From Deltaproteobacteria bacterium (GTDB lineage: Bacteria > Myxococcota_A > UBA9042): a stretch of DNA of 64,000 nt. Location of the stretch: contig VGRO01000007.1 of assembly GCA_016875335.1 (NCBI GenBank), forward strand, positions 1 to 64,000, given 5' to 3'. This document shows, piece after piece, positions 26,287-35,799 of this stretch (position 1 is the stretch's first letter; each line of letters begins with the position of its first letter). The translations under genes were made by a program, and so were the position numbers. The notes beneath the pieces were generated by a model that worked only from the letters and a program-made list of their open reading frames with translations, ran no database searches and had not been told where the DNA came from.

Positions 26287-27549
26287 ATGCACCATTTTTC
26301 ACGATTGGACGCCGACCCGCTGCGCCCGCTGTGCGCCGAGGGCGTTCAACTGTCCGACATCGCTGCGGAAGTCGGGACCCCCTGCTACGTCTATTCGCGC
26401 GCGACGCTTGAGCGCCACTACCGGGTGCTGGACGAATCGCTGCAGGGCGTCGCCCACATGGTGTGCTACGCCGTCAAGGCGTGCAGCAATATCGCGATCT
26501 TGCAGCTCCTGGCGCGGTTGGGCAGCGGCTTCGACATCGTCTCGGGTGGCGAGTTGCAGCGCGTGCTGCGGGCCGGCGGCGATCCGCGCAAGGTGGTGTA
26601 CAGCGGCGTCGGCAAGCAAGCCGACGAGATTGCGCAAGCCCTGCGGGTGCGCATCCACTGCTTGAACGTCGAGTCCGAAGGCGAACTGCACACCATCGAG
26701 CAGGTGGCCGCCGGTTTGGGCGTGCGCGCCCCCGTCAGCATCCGCGTCAACCCCGAGGTGGATCCCAAGACCCACAAGTACGTCGCCACCGGCCTCAAGT
26801 CGAGCAAGTTCGGCGTGACCCCCGAAGTCGCGGAGCGCCTGTACCACGCCGCGGACCGCAGTCCACACCTGCGCGTCGTCGGCATCGACTGCCACATCGG
26901 CAGCCAGATCCTCGAGTTGGACCCGTTTGCCGAGGCGGTGGGCCGCGTCATCGAACTGGCCGAGCGGCTGCGCGGTCAGGGCATCGCCATCGAGCACCTG
27001 GACGTGGGCGGCGGCCTCGGCATCGTGTACCAAGACGAAGAACCCGCGCTGCCCCACGAGCTGGGCGCCGCCGTGGTCGCCATTGCGCGCCGCCACCAGT
27101 TCAAGGTCATCATCGAACCGGGCCGCGTCCTGGTCGGCAACGCGGGCCTGTTGCTGACGCGCGTCGTCGGCACCAAGACCCAGGGCAACAAGCAGTTCGT
27201 CATCGTCGACGCGGCGATGAACGATCTGATCCGCCCGTCGCTCTACGGCGCCTGGCACCGCATCGAACCCGTTCACCTGCACGCCGGCCGGCCGCTCCAG
27301 CACGTCGACGTCGTCGGCCCCGTGTGCGAGAGCGGCGATTTCCTGGCGCAGGATCGCGCCTTGCCGGCCATGCAACCCGGCGACCTCGTGGCGGTGTTCG
27401 GCGCAGGCGCATACGGCTTCTCGATGGCGTCGAACTACAACAGCCGGCCGCGTGCCGCCGAGGTGTTGGCCGACGGCGAGGTCTACACGTTGATCCGCGC
27501 CCGCGAGACGGTCCAGGACCTCTGGCGCGGCGAACTGCTGCTGGGCTGA
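26287..27549 (+). CDS. lysA: Diaminopimelate decarboxylase
   Basis: 420 residues. A PLP barrel enzyme that makes lysine from meso-diaminopimelate. PLP-binding Lys64 in [18 protein letters not shown]; the GVTP-containing phosphate region; HCHIGSQI-like [18 protein letters not shown]; the [11 protein letters not shown] arginine; [26 protein letters not shown] (substrate Cys/Glu block) and [11 protein letters not shown] near the C terminus. Length and all catalytic blocks are complete. In cytoplasm it links lysine and peptidoglycan precursor pools. The start ATG at 26287 lies 12 nt after the outer-membrane protein gene. Confidence 0.97.
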   Translation: MHHFSRLDADPLRPLCAEGVQLSDIAAEVGTPCYVYSRATLERHYRVLDESLQGVAHMVCYAVKACSNIAILQLLARLGSGFDIVSGGELQRVLRAGGDPRKVVYSGVGKQADEIAQALRVRIHCLNVESEGELHTIEQVAAGLGVRAPVSIRVNPEVDPKTHKYVATGLKSSKFGVTPEVAERLYHAADRSPHLRVVGIDCHIGSQILELDPFAEAVGRVIELAERLRGQGIAIEHLDVGGGLGIVYQDEEPALPHELGAAVVAIARRHQFKVIIEPGRVLVGNAGLLLTRVVGTKTQGNKQFVIVDAAMNDLIRPSLYGAWHRIEPVHLHAGRPLQHVDVVGPVCESGDFLAQDRALPAMQPGDLVAVFGAGAYGFSMASNYNSRPRAAEVLADGEVYTLIRARETVQDLWRGELLLG

Positions 27550-27921
27550 CCGGCGCGGTCCCTCGCCCGCCGCGATCGGAGGTGGCGGCCGGCGAACCGC
27601 GCACTCCGTTGCGGATCGCGCCTGCCAAACTGCGCAAACGTTGCATGTGGCAGCGACCGCGCGTGCGCAAAACGGCCACTGCGCCTCAAGATGCGGCCAG
27701 CGCCCAGCCGGCACAAAGCTTGCAGGGCAAACAGGCGGGCTACGCCGCCCCCCAGACGGCCGCGCCCCCAAACCAGCGAGGACCACGCCACCCGGCAACG
27801 GCGACACGACCCCATGCAGGCCCGCGATCCCCACAACCTGCACAGCGCGCGACCCCAACCGCCCGTCCCGTCCTGCGCGTCGGCGGGCCGTGTGCTCGTG
27901 TCCGACCATCCGGCGGCTGCG
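27550..27921 (+). other. Gap between lysA and the pilin operon
   Basis: 372 nt without a convincing gene. It holds a sigma-54 promoter-like element at 27709-27724. An in-frame upstream start for the first pilin (ATG at 27814) lies here, but it would give an unusually long leader. Otherwise nothing is recognised. Confidence 0.6.
27709..27724 (+). promoter_or_regulatory. Sigma-54 (RpoN) promoter ahead of the pilin operon
   Basis: The sequence cggcacaaagcttgca fits the -24/-12 consensus: GGCAC and TTGCA separated by 5 nt, with GG (27710-27711) and GC (27722-27723) exactly 12 nt apart. Transcription would start near 27735, about 187 nt before the first pilin start. Sigma-54 control of type IV pilin genes through PilR-type activators is established in Myxococcus and Pseudomonas. 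Confidence 0.65.
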
Positions 27922-28563
27922 ATGCGGCGCCCGCTGCGTGGCAGGCAGCCGGGCACGACGCTGACCGAGCTGATGATCGGCTTGGTCATCTTGATGATCC
28001 TTGGCGCCGCCACGGTGCCCGGGGGTAGCGCGCTGTGGCAGGCGTACCACGTGCGCAGTGCCGCGGATGAGCTGGTCTATGCGGTGGATTTCGCGCGCGG
28101 CCAGGCGATGGCCAATCGCCGCGCGTATGGCATCCAATTTACCGATCCCAAGGCGGGCGGGCGCTACGTGTTCAGCGTCGTGCAAGGCACGGGTGCCGCC
28201 TGCGCGAGCCTGTCCGGCGGCGTGGTCGTGCGCGACGTCGACATGGGACCGAACAACCTGACCAACAGCCCCGCCATCCTGATCACCAGGATCGCGCCGA
28301 GCGACGTGACCAATGCCGCGGCGTTTCCGTGCTTCAAGCCCGATGGCCGCGTGATCCGCGCCGACAACGGCCGGCCGTTCTCTGCGCCGACCGGCAGCGT
28401 GCTCGGCAATGGCGACATTGTAGTCGAGCTGCAGCGCATCGACGGCACCAGCCTGATGGGCACGCCCCTGCAGGTGCAGATCGGCTACAACGGGTCCGCG
28501 CGCGTGGTGTACGGCCGGCCGACGGCCCTGCTGCAAGGCAGCGGCAAAGGCGGTGGACCATGA
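27922..28563 (+). CDS. FimT/GspH-like minor pilin
   Basis: 213 residues from the ATG at 27922, which gives a short basic leader (MRRPLRGRQPG) and a prepilin peptidase site G/TTLTELMIGLVIL. The mature protein begins with the type IV pilin hydrophobic helix. The conserved Glu5 is present (TTLTE). The C-terminal domain has a Cys pair (CASLSG, CFKPDG) suggestive of a disulfide. FimT/FimU/GspH proteins cap or prime pilus assembly with PilV, PilW, PilX and PilY1, all encoded next. An in-frame ATG at 27814 would give a leader more than 40 residues long, which is unlikely. The stop overlaps the pilV start by 4 nt (ATGA). Confidence 0.8.
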   Translation: MRRPLRGRQPGTTLTELMIGLVILMILGAATVPGGSALWQAYHVRSAADELVYAVDFARGQAMANRRAYGIQFTDPKAGGRYVFSVVQGTGAACASLSGGVVVRDVDMGPNNLTNSPAILITRIAPSDVTNAAAFPCFKPDGRVIRADNGRPFSAPTGSVLGNGDIVVELQRIDGTSLMGTPLQVQIGYNGSARVVYGRPTALLQGSGKGGGP

Positions 28564-29168
28564 ATCCAGCCGCCATGGGACGCTGCGCCGCGCGCGGGTT
28601 CACCCTGGTCGAGGTGCTTGTCGGCGGTGCGGTGGCCATGATCGGGCTTTACGCCACGCTCAACCTCGCCGTTGAGGCCGCCCGCGGCAACACCGAGCGC
28701 CGCGACGCGCAGATCGCCGGGCAACTCGCCGAGCACGTGCTCGCCACCATGCAGGCCGAAGCGGTGATGTGGAAGGACGACGCTCCGGCGCCGATCTCTC
28801 GCTACCTCAACAAGATCAGCACGCCCGCCACCGTCGGCGCCGGCACGCCGTGGCTCAATGGGCCGGGCGCGCCGTTGGCCAACGACCGCCGCGTCGGACA
28901 GTTGGGCGCCGACCAGACCTACGACCAGGGCGCCCTGCAGGAGGTGCCCAACGACCGCGGGCAACGGTTCTGCGTGCACTATCGGCTGACCTGGGTGTCG
29001 TCCGACGTCATGCGCGCTGAAGTCCGCGTCAGTTGGGCGCGGGCCAACGCGCCGGTCGACGCTTACAAGCAGTGTCCCGTCTCGATGATCACCAACCCCG
29101 GCGATATCGGCTACGTCGGGTCCGTCACGCTTCCCGCCTTGGTGATGCGCAATGTGTACGCGCAATAG
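28560..29168 (+). CDS. pilV: Type IV pilus minor pilin PilV-like
   Basis: 202 residues. The leader MNPAAMGRCAARG is followed by FTLVEVLVGGAVAMIGLYATLNLA: prepilin cleavage after Gly13, Glu5 present, and the IGLYA-type helix of PilV proteins. The rest is a variable pilin domain. PilV is part of the minor-pilin set that starts pilus assembly at the inner membrane and sits at the tip. The ATG at 28560 overlaps the previous gene's TGA; the 3' end overlaps pilW by 17 nt. Name assigned by operon position and the N-terminal helix rather than by the poorly conserved C-terminal domain. Confidence 0.75.
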   Translation: MNPAAMGRCAARGFTLVEVLVGGAVAMIGLYATLNLAVEAARGNTERRDAQIAGQLAEHVLATMQAEAVMWKDDAPAPISRYLNKISTPATVGAGTPWLNGPGAPLANDRRVGQLGADQTYDQGALQEVPNDRGQRFCVHYRLTWVSSDVMRAEVRVSWARANAPVDAYKQCPVSMITNPGDIGYVGSVTLPALVMRNVYAQ

Positions 29169-30312
29169 GCGATGCGCAGCCCCGCGGGCCAGTCGGCCGG
29201 GTTTCAACCTGGTCGAACTGCTGATGTCGATGGCGTTGGCGACGATCATCTTTATGGCCATCACCACGCTTTTCGTGCGCCAAAGCGAGCTGATGCAGGA
29301 ACAGAACGAGCTCATCGTGCTCAACCGCGAGGCGCGCTTTGGCCTGGACCACCTGCGCACCGACCTGACTTCGCTCGGCTCGAACACCACGCCCAACAGC
29401 ACGGCGGACCCGACTGTGTGCGTCAAGCCGACCGCGCAGCTTCGCGCCCTGACGGTCGACACCACCAACGGCCATGTCGCGGCCGACGGCCTCAATCCGA
29501 ACGTGGTGCCCACCTCGCTCACGCTTTTTGGCAGCCTGGACATCAAGGCCCGCTACCGCACCGCTGCCATCGAAGGGTCGGTGGTCACGCTGTACGACGA
29601 CGGCAACCTGCCCGGGACCCAGGCGGCGTGGGACGAGGTCTTCACCACCGACCGCTTCGTGCGCATCAGCGGGGCCGATGGCCAACAGATGTTCTTCCCG
29701 ATCGCGTCCGGCAACCAGGGTTCGCGGTCCATCACCGTGTTGGGCACGATTCCGCGGGTCTCGACCGGCAACAATTGCGGCTACACCGGCCTGGGCATCA
29801 ACTACAACGTCGACGTGCAGAACTTCGTGCGCTACCGCGTCATCGGCGACCTGCGCCCTGGCGCGCCCACCGACGTCGGCGGCAAGCCGCTGCAGAGCCT
29901 GCTGGTCCGCGAGCGGATGCAGACCGACGGCACGACCCTGCGCAACCAACTTGTGCTTGTCGAAAACGCCGTGGATTTGCAGATCTACGACATCGGCTTC
30001 GACGCCGATCGCACCCAGGACAAGGTCAAGATCGACGTCAAGCGTCTGGCCGACGAGGTGTTCCTGCCCGGTGGCGGCGGCGCGCTCGGCAACCAGGCGG
30101 CGTCTGCGATGCCCGAGGCCCTGCGTTTCCTGACCGTCAAGCTGAGCGTGCGCACCACCTGGCCGCGCAAACAATTGGTCCACCGGCCGCGCGAGGTCGC
30201 CTGGCAGCCGCTGCAGACGTGGTTGCTGCCCAACGAAAACGACGGCAGCCACCCGGTCATTTCGGTCGCGTCGCGGGTGGCGTTTCCGACCCTGGTTTCG
30301 CGCAACCTCTAG
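29152..30312 (+). CDS. pilW: Type IV pilus minor pilin PilW-like
   Basis: 386 residues. A basic leader ends in RPG before FNLVELLMSMALATIIFMAI: prepilin cleavage after Gly17 with Glu5 in FNLVE. PilW-type proteins are the largest minor pilins, and this length fits. The long C-terminal part is rich in beta structure with no catalytic motif visible. The start lies within the end of pilV, typical of tight translational coupling. With pilV, pilX and pilY1 it would form the tip/priming complex. Confidence 0.8.
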   Translation: MCTRNRRCAAPRASRPGFNLVELLMSMALATIIFMAITTLFVRQSELMQEQNELIVLNREARFGLDHLRTDLTSLGSNTTPNSTADPTVCVKPTAQLRALTVDTTNGHVAADGLNPNVVPTSLTLFGSLDIKARYRTAAIEGSVVTLYDDGNLPGTQAAWDEVFTTDRFVRISGADGQQMFFPIASGNQGSRSITVLGTIPRVSTGNNCGYTGLGINYNVDVQNFVRYRVIGDLRPGAPTDVGGKPLQSLLVRERMQTDGTTLRNQLVLVENAVDLQIYDIGFDADRTQDKVKIDVKRLADEVFLPGGGGALGNQAASAMPEALRFLTVKLSVRTTWPRKQLVHRPREVAWQPLQTWLLPNENDGSHPVISVASRVAFPTLVSRNL

Positions 30313-30324
30313 GAGCAGACCGCC

Positions 30325-30894
30325 TTGATACCTGAGCCCACCAACGACCGCGCACGTGCTCCAGCCGCCAAGTCCGGCATGGTGCTCATCATGGCGTTGT
30401 TGATGATCGGCATGCTCGCCATGTTCGGCAGCGCCGCCGCCCTGCGCACCGCCATGGATCTGCGCGAAGGCGGGGCCGAGCGTGTCGCGCGGGCCTCGTA
30501 CCGGGTCAGCGAAGCCGGCACCATCAGCGTGCTGTCGCTGGCGACCCAGATGCAGGCCGGTTTTGGCGACTACGTCAACGCCAAGACCAACAAGACCCTG
30601 ACGCTGACCGACGTTGGCGACACCGTGCTCAACCTTGCCGCCAAAGACGGGTCGTTTGGCGCCGAACTCGCGGCGGTCGGCAACGTGACGTTCGACACCG
30701 CCGTGCAGGGCAGCGACGCGGCGGCCGCAGTGCCGGGCTACGACGCCGGGCGGTACTGCTTTCGGACCTATCAGATGGTGACGACCGCCAAGCTCGGCGC
30801 GGCGTCGCCCAAGAACCTGCAGGAGTCGCTGGCCGCCGGCCAGAGCCAGTTGCAGTCGTCGATGACCGTGGGACCGGTGCCATGCGCGCACTGA
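30325..30894 (+). CDS. pilX: PilX N-terminal domain protein
   Basis: 189 residues from a TTG start. AGGAG at 30311-30315 lies 9 nt upstream of that TTG, so the TTG is well supported. The first hydrophobic stretch (SGMVLIMALLMIGMLAMFGSAAALRTAMDLREG) matches the PilX N-terminal family rather than a classic prepilin: there is no GF/GxxxE site. Helix then AERVARASYRVSEAG are typical. PilX associates with PilV, PilW and PilY1. The C-terminal part contains two Cys (CFRTY, VPCAH). It follows pilW by 12 nt and precedes pilY1 by 25 nt. Confidence 0.75.
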   Translation: MIPEPTNDRARAPAAKSGMVLIMALLMIGMLAMFGSAAALRTAMDLREGGAERVARASYRVSEAGTISVLSLATQMQAGFGDYVNAKTNKTLTLTDVGDTVLNLAAKDGSFGAELAAVGNVTFDTAVQGSDAAAAVPGYDAGRYCFRTYQMVTTAKLGAASPKNLQESLAAGQSQLQSSMTVGPVPCAH

Positions 30895-30919
30895 AACCCC
30901 GCTTGCCAGGAGGACCGCG

Positions 30920-33900
30920 ATGACCCCCGCGCGATCCGCTCGTCCGATGGCCCCGCCCGGGTGGGCGCGGTCGGTCGTGGTCTGCGTCGCTGCGGCGTCG
31001 TGCGCATTGAGCGCGGTGTGCGCCCACGCCGCCAACGTCGCCCTGCCCGAAGTGCTGCTGGTGGTCGACGGGTCGGCGTCGATGCAGCACCGCCTGTACG
31101 ACAACTCGCCGGCCACCTGCGGCACGGCTGCCGACCAACGGTCGCGCTGGATCGCGGCGCGCGAGGTCATCAGCGGCACGTTCCTGAACTACAAGTGCGC
31201 GCACAGCAACCTGCCCAAGACCAGCGAGGAGTTGGTGCCGCCGGTGCCGCCGGTGGGCGCTCAGAAGTGCATCACCGGCCTGCCCATGATCGTCGGCAGC
31301 AACTTCACGGCGCCGGCCTTCAACACAACCACGGCATTCACGGTGACCAGTGCGACCAAGATCACCACCTTGACCTATGCCGAGGGCTCCAACGGCGCCG
31401 CGTTCCAGTTTCCGACACTGCAGTTGACCTTCAGCCAGTTGCCCGCACCGAATCCGGACTGGCCGGCGATGACCGTGGCCATGCAGGTACGACAGGTGGT
31501 CGTCAATCCAGCCAAGGCCCCGACGGTTGTGCTGACGCTGGTGGACCAGAACCCGGTGTCGAGCATCAGCAATTATCGATGTCTCGCGGCCGGTCCATCC
31601 CGCATGGTGGTCAGCGACCCGGTGACGATTTCGCCATTGGCAGCCAACGCCAAACTCACCTTCGGCCTGAACGCGGCCGGCCTTTCCGCACTGGTGGCGC
31701 GCAAGAAGGCCGGGCAGGTCAATGCGTGGTTGTCGGTGGTGCCGGCCGCCGCCACCTATCCGACCAGTTGCAATGCCGCCAGTGCGTCGTCGAACCCCAA
31801 CACCGGCAACTTCAACTTCTTCGGTTCGGCCTTTGCGCCGCAGCCGACCCTGGTGCTGACCAATGGCAGCAAATGCCCGTCCGAGGGGCCGGCTACGCAC
31901 GCCACCGCCAGCGGCATCAACGACCTCGGCGTTTTCGTCAACACGCCCTTTGGCCGCGACGGCCTGATCGACGTGTTCGGCCCGTCGGCCAAGTTTGCGC
32001 TCTTGCTCAGCGACACCGTGCTGAACCAAGGCACCACCGCGGCGGCCGGCTTTTCGTTCGGCGCCAGCATGACCTCGTACTGGGGCACCATCAACCACGG
32101 CATGATGGATCCGTTTGCGGCCAGCACCTACAGTGTGCCCATCACCCGGCCAGAGACCCTGGCGGCGCGGACCTCGACCTACAACGCCATCAACACCGCG
32201 CTGCAGAACTACGTGCCCAACGGGCCCTCGACGCTCGGCGCCCAGCTCGAGGACGTCTTTCAGTACGTCGGTCCCGGCACCTACATGGACCCGCACTTCA
32301 AGACGCTGACCCAGGACCCGCTCAACGGCGACCCGTACGCGGCCTGCCGGACCAAGATTGTCGTGGTCTTGAGCGACGGCGGCGCCAACTTTCACGACGG
32401 CACCGGCACCGGTCGCGAACTGGCGGTGAGCATCGCGGCCAAGCTTTTCTCGGCCAAGGTCAAGGTGTTCGTGGTCGCGGTCGGCCACCCGGCGGCCGGT
32501 GCCAATGGGCCCGCGGCTGCGGACCTGCAGTTCTTGAACGACCTCGCCGCGGCGGGCGGCACGGGCAAGGCGATCGTGCAGTCGACGCCGGGCGAGGTGG
32601 TCAAGGCGCTGGCCGGCGCCATCGGCTCGGTCAACGTCGACATCCAGGCCAACACCTATCCGCTGTCCACGCTGTCGACCGGCGCCATCGGCGACGTCCA
32701 GCACACCTTTCAGGGGTTGTCGGCCTTCAACATCAGCCAGCCCTTGCGCAGCGGCGGCACGCTGGAGCAGCGGATCTTCTCCTGCGATTCGACCTGCAAG
32801 AACCCTGCCGACCCCACCCGCGGCCAGGTGTGCAACGTGGTCGATTTCGGCGGCCGCCTGCTCAGCCGCGGCCCGGCGCGGCGGCTGTACACCCACAAGG
32901 CCGGCGGCCGACTGGACATCAACAGCAGCAACGTCCTGCCGGCAGACCTGGGCATTGGCACCGTCGGCGCTCAGCCCAAGCTGGTGTTGAGTGCCATCGG
33001 CGATTGCGTCACCTCGGGGTCATACGACATGGCGGTCCCACTGCAGCGCAATGCCTACCGCGACGACGTGCTCAACCTGCTCAAGGGTGCCAAAGGCACG
33101 TGCCGCGAGACCGTGCCGCTCGGCGCGCCCAGCAAATCGCAGCCTGCCGTGCTCGAACCCGCCGAGCGCATGGGCGTCCGCGAGCCCAGCTTTCAGTCCT
33201 ACGCCAAGGCGACCGTACCGAGCAATGGCAACCTGAGCCTGCTCAACCCGCCGGGGTCAGCGGGCCGGCCGACGATGCTTTTCGCTGCCACCCACGACGG
33301 GCTGCTGCACGCCTTCCGCACCGATCGCAACAGCAAGATCACCACCAAGGACACGCTGAGCAACGGCGATGAGTTGTGGGCGTGGTTGCCGCGCTTCACC
33401 CTGTCGCGGCTGGCCTCGCTCAAGCTCGTCAGCACTGCCGAGGCCTCGTACCTGGGCGGTTCGGTGACGACCGGCCACGTGCAGTTGCATCGCTTCAGCA
33501 CCGACAGCGACGCGCAGGCGGCCCAGCGCTGGCGGGCCGTGGTGGTGGTGGGCGCCGGCGAGGCGGGATCGGGCTATTTCGCGCTCGACGTCACCAGCCC
33601 CGAAGATCCACGGCTGTTGTGGGAGTTGTCGCCCGACCGCCACTGCTGGGGGCCCGCGATCACCGTTGCGGGGGTGCCGGGGCCGGTGTGCACGCCGCCG
33701 GTCGCCAACACCGTGCAGGATCTCGGCAGGTCGGTGGCAAAGCCGACGTTCGCCACGCTTTTCTACAAGCGGCCAAGCGAGGTCGCAGCCCAGCACGCCG
33801 TGGTCATCCTGCCGCTCGGCATGCCGCCGGCGATGGCCAGCGTCGCCAACCAGGGGGTTGAGGGGGCCGGGGCGCGCGGCGTGCTGGTGGTCGAACTGGA

Positions 33901-34927
33901 GACCGGCACCGTGGTCCGCAAGTTCTTGACCGCCGACCTGGACCTTTTCAACCTGCCGGTGACCGTGACCGCGCCTGCGACGGACCTCGGCTACTTCTTC
34001 GTCGACCCCGCCTGCCACAACAACGCCGCAGGGCAGATTTCGACCCGGTGTTTCCTTGGCGATTCCAAGGGGATGCTGTGGCGGCTGGACCTCTCGGACA
34101 GCGACCCCCTCAAGTGGAAGCTCAGCTTCTTCCACGACGCCTACGGTGGCCCCGATGTACCGGTCGCGCTGGTCAAGTCCATCACCAGGGCCGATCGCGT
34201 GCCCATCTTGAGCCCACCGAGCCTCGCCTCGAGCGTGCCCAACGCCAAGTCTGCGGTGCGCAGTGACCTGGTCGTGGTGTATGGCACGGGGTCGAGCGGC
34301 ACGGCGTCGACCTCCACCCGGCTGCAACTGGTGTATTCGCTCAACGAGACCTTCCAAGTCCAGGGCGGCGGGCCCAAGGCCATCGCCACACGCAACTGGC
34401 TCAAGCGCCTCAGTCCGCTCGAACGCTTCGTCGGTCCGCCGTTGGTCTTTGCGCTCAACGCCTATTGGGCGTCGTTCCAGATCACGGCGGCCGGTTCGTG
34501 CGAGGTCGGCGTCGCGCGCTTGTGGGGTGCCCGGTTCGACCGGCCGCAGTTTCCGAGCGACCCGGAGGACCTGCAGGGCGTCTTCGAGAATCCGATCAAC
34601 AAGGCGCCGTCGGCCAACCTGGACTACGTGGAGGTCGGCACCGACAAGCCGAGCCCGGTCGACGTGCAGGCGGTGCCGGCGTGCCGCGGCAATTGCAACC
34701 CGACCGACTTCAGTTGCGTGTCCAAGCTCAACAACGCCACCAACCCGGCCATCGGCGGCAGCAAGCCGCGCTACGAAGTGTCGATCGCCTCGGGCAACGC
34801 CACCAAACAGAGCGCCAACCAGACGCCGCTCGCCGGCACCAAACCCGCGGTCGGCACGGTGTCGCAGGAACTGCCGTCACCGCGCACCGCCGCCGTTGTG
34901 ACCGGATGGGACCTGCTGGTCGACTGA
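30920..34927 (+). CDS. pilY1: PilY1-like pilus tip protein with N-terminal vWA domain
   Basis: 1335 residues. Signal peptide to about residue 38 (CAHAANVALPEVLL). A vWA domain follows, with MIDAS motif Asp50-x-Ser52-x-Ser54 in VVDGSASM and a second MIDAS-type region at VVVLSDGGANF. The C-terminal half has PilY1 beta-propeller character: repeated WRAVVVVGAGEAGSGYFALDVTSPEDP, AATHDGLLHAF and VDPACHNN-type blades. In other bacteria PilY1 sits at the pilus tip, promotes extension and can sense surfaces or bind integrin-like ligands. GGAGG 8 nt before the ATG supports the start. It overlaps the next gene by 22 nt. Confidence 0.88.
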   Translation: MTPARSARPMAPPGWARSVVVCVAAASCALSAVCAHAANVALPEVLLVVDGSASMQHRLYDNSPATCGTAADQRSRWIAAREVISGTFLNYKCAHSNLPKTSEELVPPVPPVGAQKCITGLPMIVGSNFTAPAFNTTTAFTVTSATKITTLTYAEGSNGAAFQFPTLQLTFSQLPAPNPDWPAMTVAMQVRQVVVNPAKAPTVVLTLVDQNPVSSISNYRCLAAGPSRMVVSDPVTISPLAANAKLTFGLNAAGLSALVARKKAGQVNAWLSVVPAAATYPTSCNAASASSNPNTGNFNFFGSAFAPQPTLVLTNGSKCPSEGPATHATASGINDLGVFVNTPFGRDGLIDVFGPSAKFALLLSDTVLNQGTTAAAGFSFGASMTSYWGTINHGMMDPFAASTYSVPITRPETLAARTSTYNAINTALQNYVPNGPSTLGAQLEDVFQYVGPGTYMDPHFKTLTQDPLNGDPYAACRTKIVVVLSDGGANFHDGTGTGRELAVSIAAKLFSAKVKVFVVAVGHPAAGANGPAAADLQFLNDLAAAGGTGKAIVQSTPGEVVKALAGAIGSVNVDIQANTYPLSTLSTGAIGDVQHTFQGLSAFNISQPLRSGGTLEQRIFSCDSTCKNPADPTRGQVCNVVDFGGRLLSRGPARRLYTHKAGGRLDINSSNVLPADLGIGTVGAQPKLVLSAIGDCVTSGSYDMAVPLQRNAYRDDVLNLLKGAKGTCRETVPLGAPSKSQPAVLEPAERMGVREPSFQSYAKATVPSNGNLSLLNPPGSAGRPTMLFAATHDGLLHAFRTDRNSKITTKDTLSNGDELWAWLPRFTLSRLASLKLVSTAEASYLGGSVTTGHVQLHRFSTDSDAQAAQRWRAVVVVGAGEAGSGYFALDVTSPEDPRLLWELSPDRHCWGPAITVAGVPGPVCTPPVANTVQDLGRSVAKPTFATLFYKRPSEVAAQHAVVILPLGMPPAMASVANQGVEGAGARGVLVVELETGTVVRKFLTADLDLFNLPVTVTAPATDLGYFFVDPACHNNAAGQISTRCFLGDSKGMLWRLDLSDSDPLKWKLSFFHDAYGGPDVPVALVKSITRADRVPILSPPSLASSVPNAKSAVRSDLVVVYGTGSSGTASTSTRLQLVYSLNETFQVQGGGPKAIATRNWLKRLSPLERFVGPPLVFALNAYWASFQITAAGSCEVGVARLWGARFDRPQFPSDPEDLQGVFENPINKAPSANLDYVEVGTDKPSPVDVQAVPACRGNCNPTDFSCVSKLNNATNPAIGGSKPRYEVSIASGNATKQSANQTPLAGTKPAVGTVSQELPSPRTAAVVTGWDLLVD

Positions 34928-35352
34928 CGATCCTGGTCTGGGTGGCGGGCGCCGCATGTGCGGATCCGCCGCCGCGGCTCGTCGCTCCCCCGCCTGCCGT
35001 TCTTGCTCCGCCGTCGCCGCTGGTCGGTGAGGCCGAGGACTGTCACGGCGGCCTGCTGTGCGAGGATCCCGGTCTGCTCGGAGGCTTCCGGGTGCCGCGC
35101 GGATGCGTGCGGATCTACCAGGGCGGCTTGGTCGCGCAGTGTACCCTCGATCACCTGGCTCCGGGTGGTCTGGTGGTGCGCGAGTTCTTGACGAGCCGCT
35201 ACGACCGGGTCCACGCCGAGGGCGCCGCCCTGCGCGTGGATTCGCATGCTGCTGGCACGCTGTACGTGGTCCTCGACGGCAACAGCGCGATGTTCACGGC
35301 GATCGGCCGCGAGGTCCCGCTGGCCGTGGACACGTCGCCGCCGCAGGGCTAG
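34906..35352 (+). CDS. Small predicted lipoprotein at the end of the pilin operon
   Basis: 148 residues from ATG 34906, inside the pilY1 3' end in another frame. The N terminus (LTILVWVAGAACADPPP) is a short hydrophobic signal with a plausible lipid Cys at about residue 19. A Pro-rich linker follows, then a domain with three cysteines. No known family is recognised. Its overlap with pilY1 argues that it is cotranscribed and may help assemble or tether the tip protein. That role is an inference from position only. Confidence 0.55.
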   Translation: MGPAGRLTILVWVAGAACADPPPRLVAPPPAVLAPPSPLVGEAEDCHGGLLCEDPGLLGGFRVPRGCVRIYQGGLVAQCTLDHLAPGGLVVREFLTSRYDRVHAEGAALRVDSHAAGTLYVVLDGNSAMFTAIGREVPLAVDTSPPQG

Positions 35353-35361
35353 CATCGCAGC

Positions 35362-35739
35362 ATGGCCACCTACACCGCGCACCAGTACTACACCGCCCAC
35401 ACCGAGGACCTGCCGTGGCAATGCGCGCCTACGCCGGGCATCTCGTTCAAGAGCCTGCGCTTCGACCCCGACACGGGCCAGGGCGCCGTGCTCATCCACA
35501 TGACGCCGAACTCGGTCTATCCGCGGCACATCGCCCACGGCGGTTTGGATGTGCTGGTCGTCGACGGCGAGGTGGTGTGGGACGGTCAGACCGTCGCGCG
35601 CGGCGGGTTCATCCATCTGCCGCCCGGCACGCACAGCGAACCGCGGACCGTCGGCGGCTGCGTGCTCTATGCCACCTTCAGCGGCAAGGTAGAGAACTTG
35701 CACCAGGGCTGGAACCCGCGGGCGCCCGCGGCGCAGTGA
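35362..35739 (+). CDS. Cupin (ChrR-like) domain protein
   Basis: 125 residues forming a single cupin barrel. GAVLIHMTPNSVYPRHIAHGGLDVLVVDGEV fits the first cupin motif with metal-ligand His residues, and GGFIHLPPGTHSEP fits the second. The pattern is close to the anti-sigma ChrR cupin_7 group, although there is no zinc-binding N-terminal anti-sigma domain here. Possible metal-dependent enzyme or small sensor in the cytoplasm. It follows the pilin-operon lipoprotein by 9 nt, so it may still be on the same transcript, but its relevance to pili is doubtful. Confidence 0.8.
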   Translation: MATYTAHQYYTAHTEDLPWQCAPTPGISFKSLRFDPDTGQGAVLIHMTPNSVYPRHIAHGGLDVLVVDGEVVWDGQTVARGGFIHLPPGTHSEPRTVGGCVLYATFSGKVENLHQGWNPRAPAAQ

Positions 35740-35751
35740 CCCTTCCGCGTG

Positions 35752-35799
35752 CTGGCCCGGCGGCGTTCTGGCCCGGCGGCGTTCTGATCCGGCAGCATT
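35752..35799. repeat. 16-bp tandem repeat, three copies
   Basis: Units ctggcccggcggcgtt at 35752-35767 and 35768-35783 are identical; a third (35784-35799) matches at 12 of 16 positions. It lies between the cupin gene and the convergent aldo/keto reductase gene. Confidence 0.85.

Noticed and set aside
26299-28536. A 745-residue minus-strand frame covering lysA and the first pilin
   Set aside because: Complementary shadow. lysA catalytic residues and the prepilin leader are on the plus strand.
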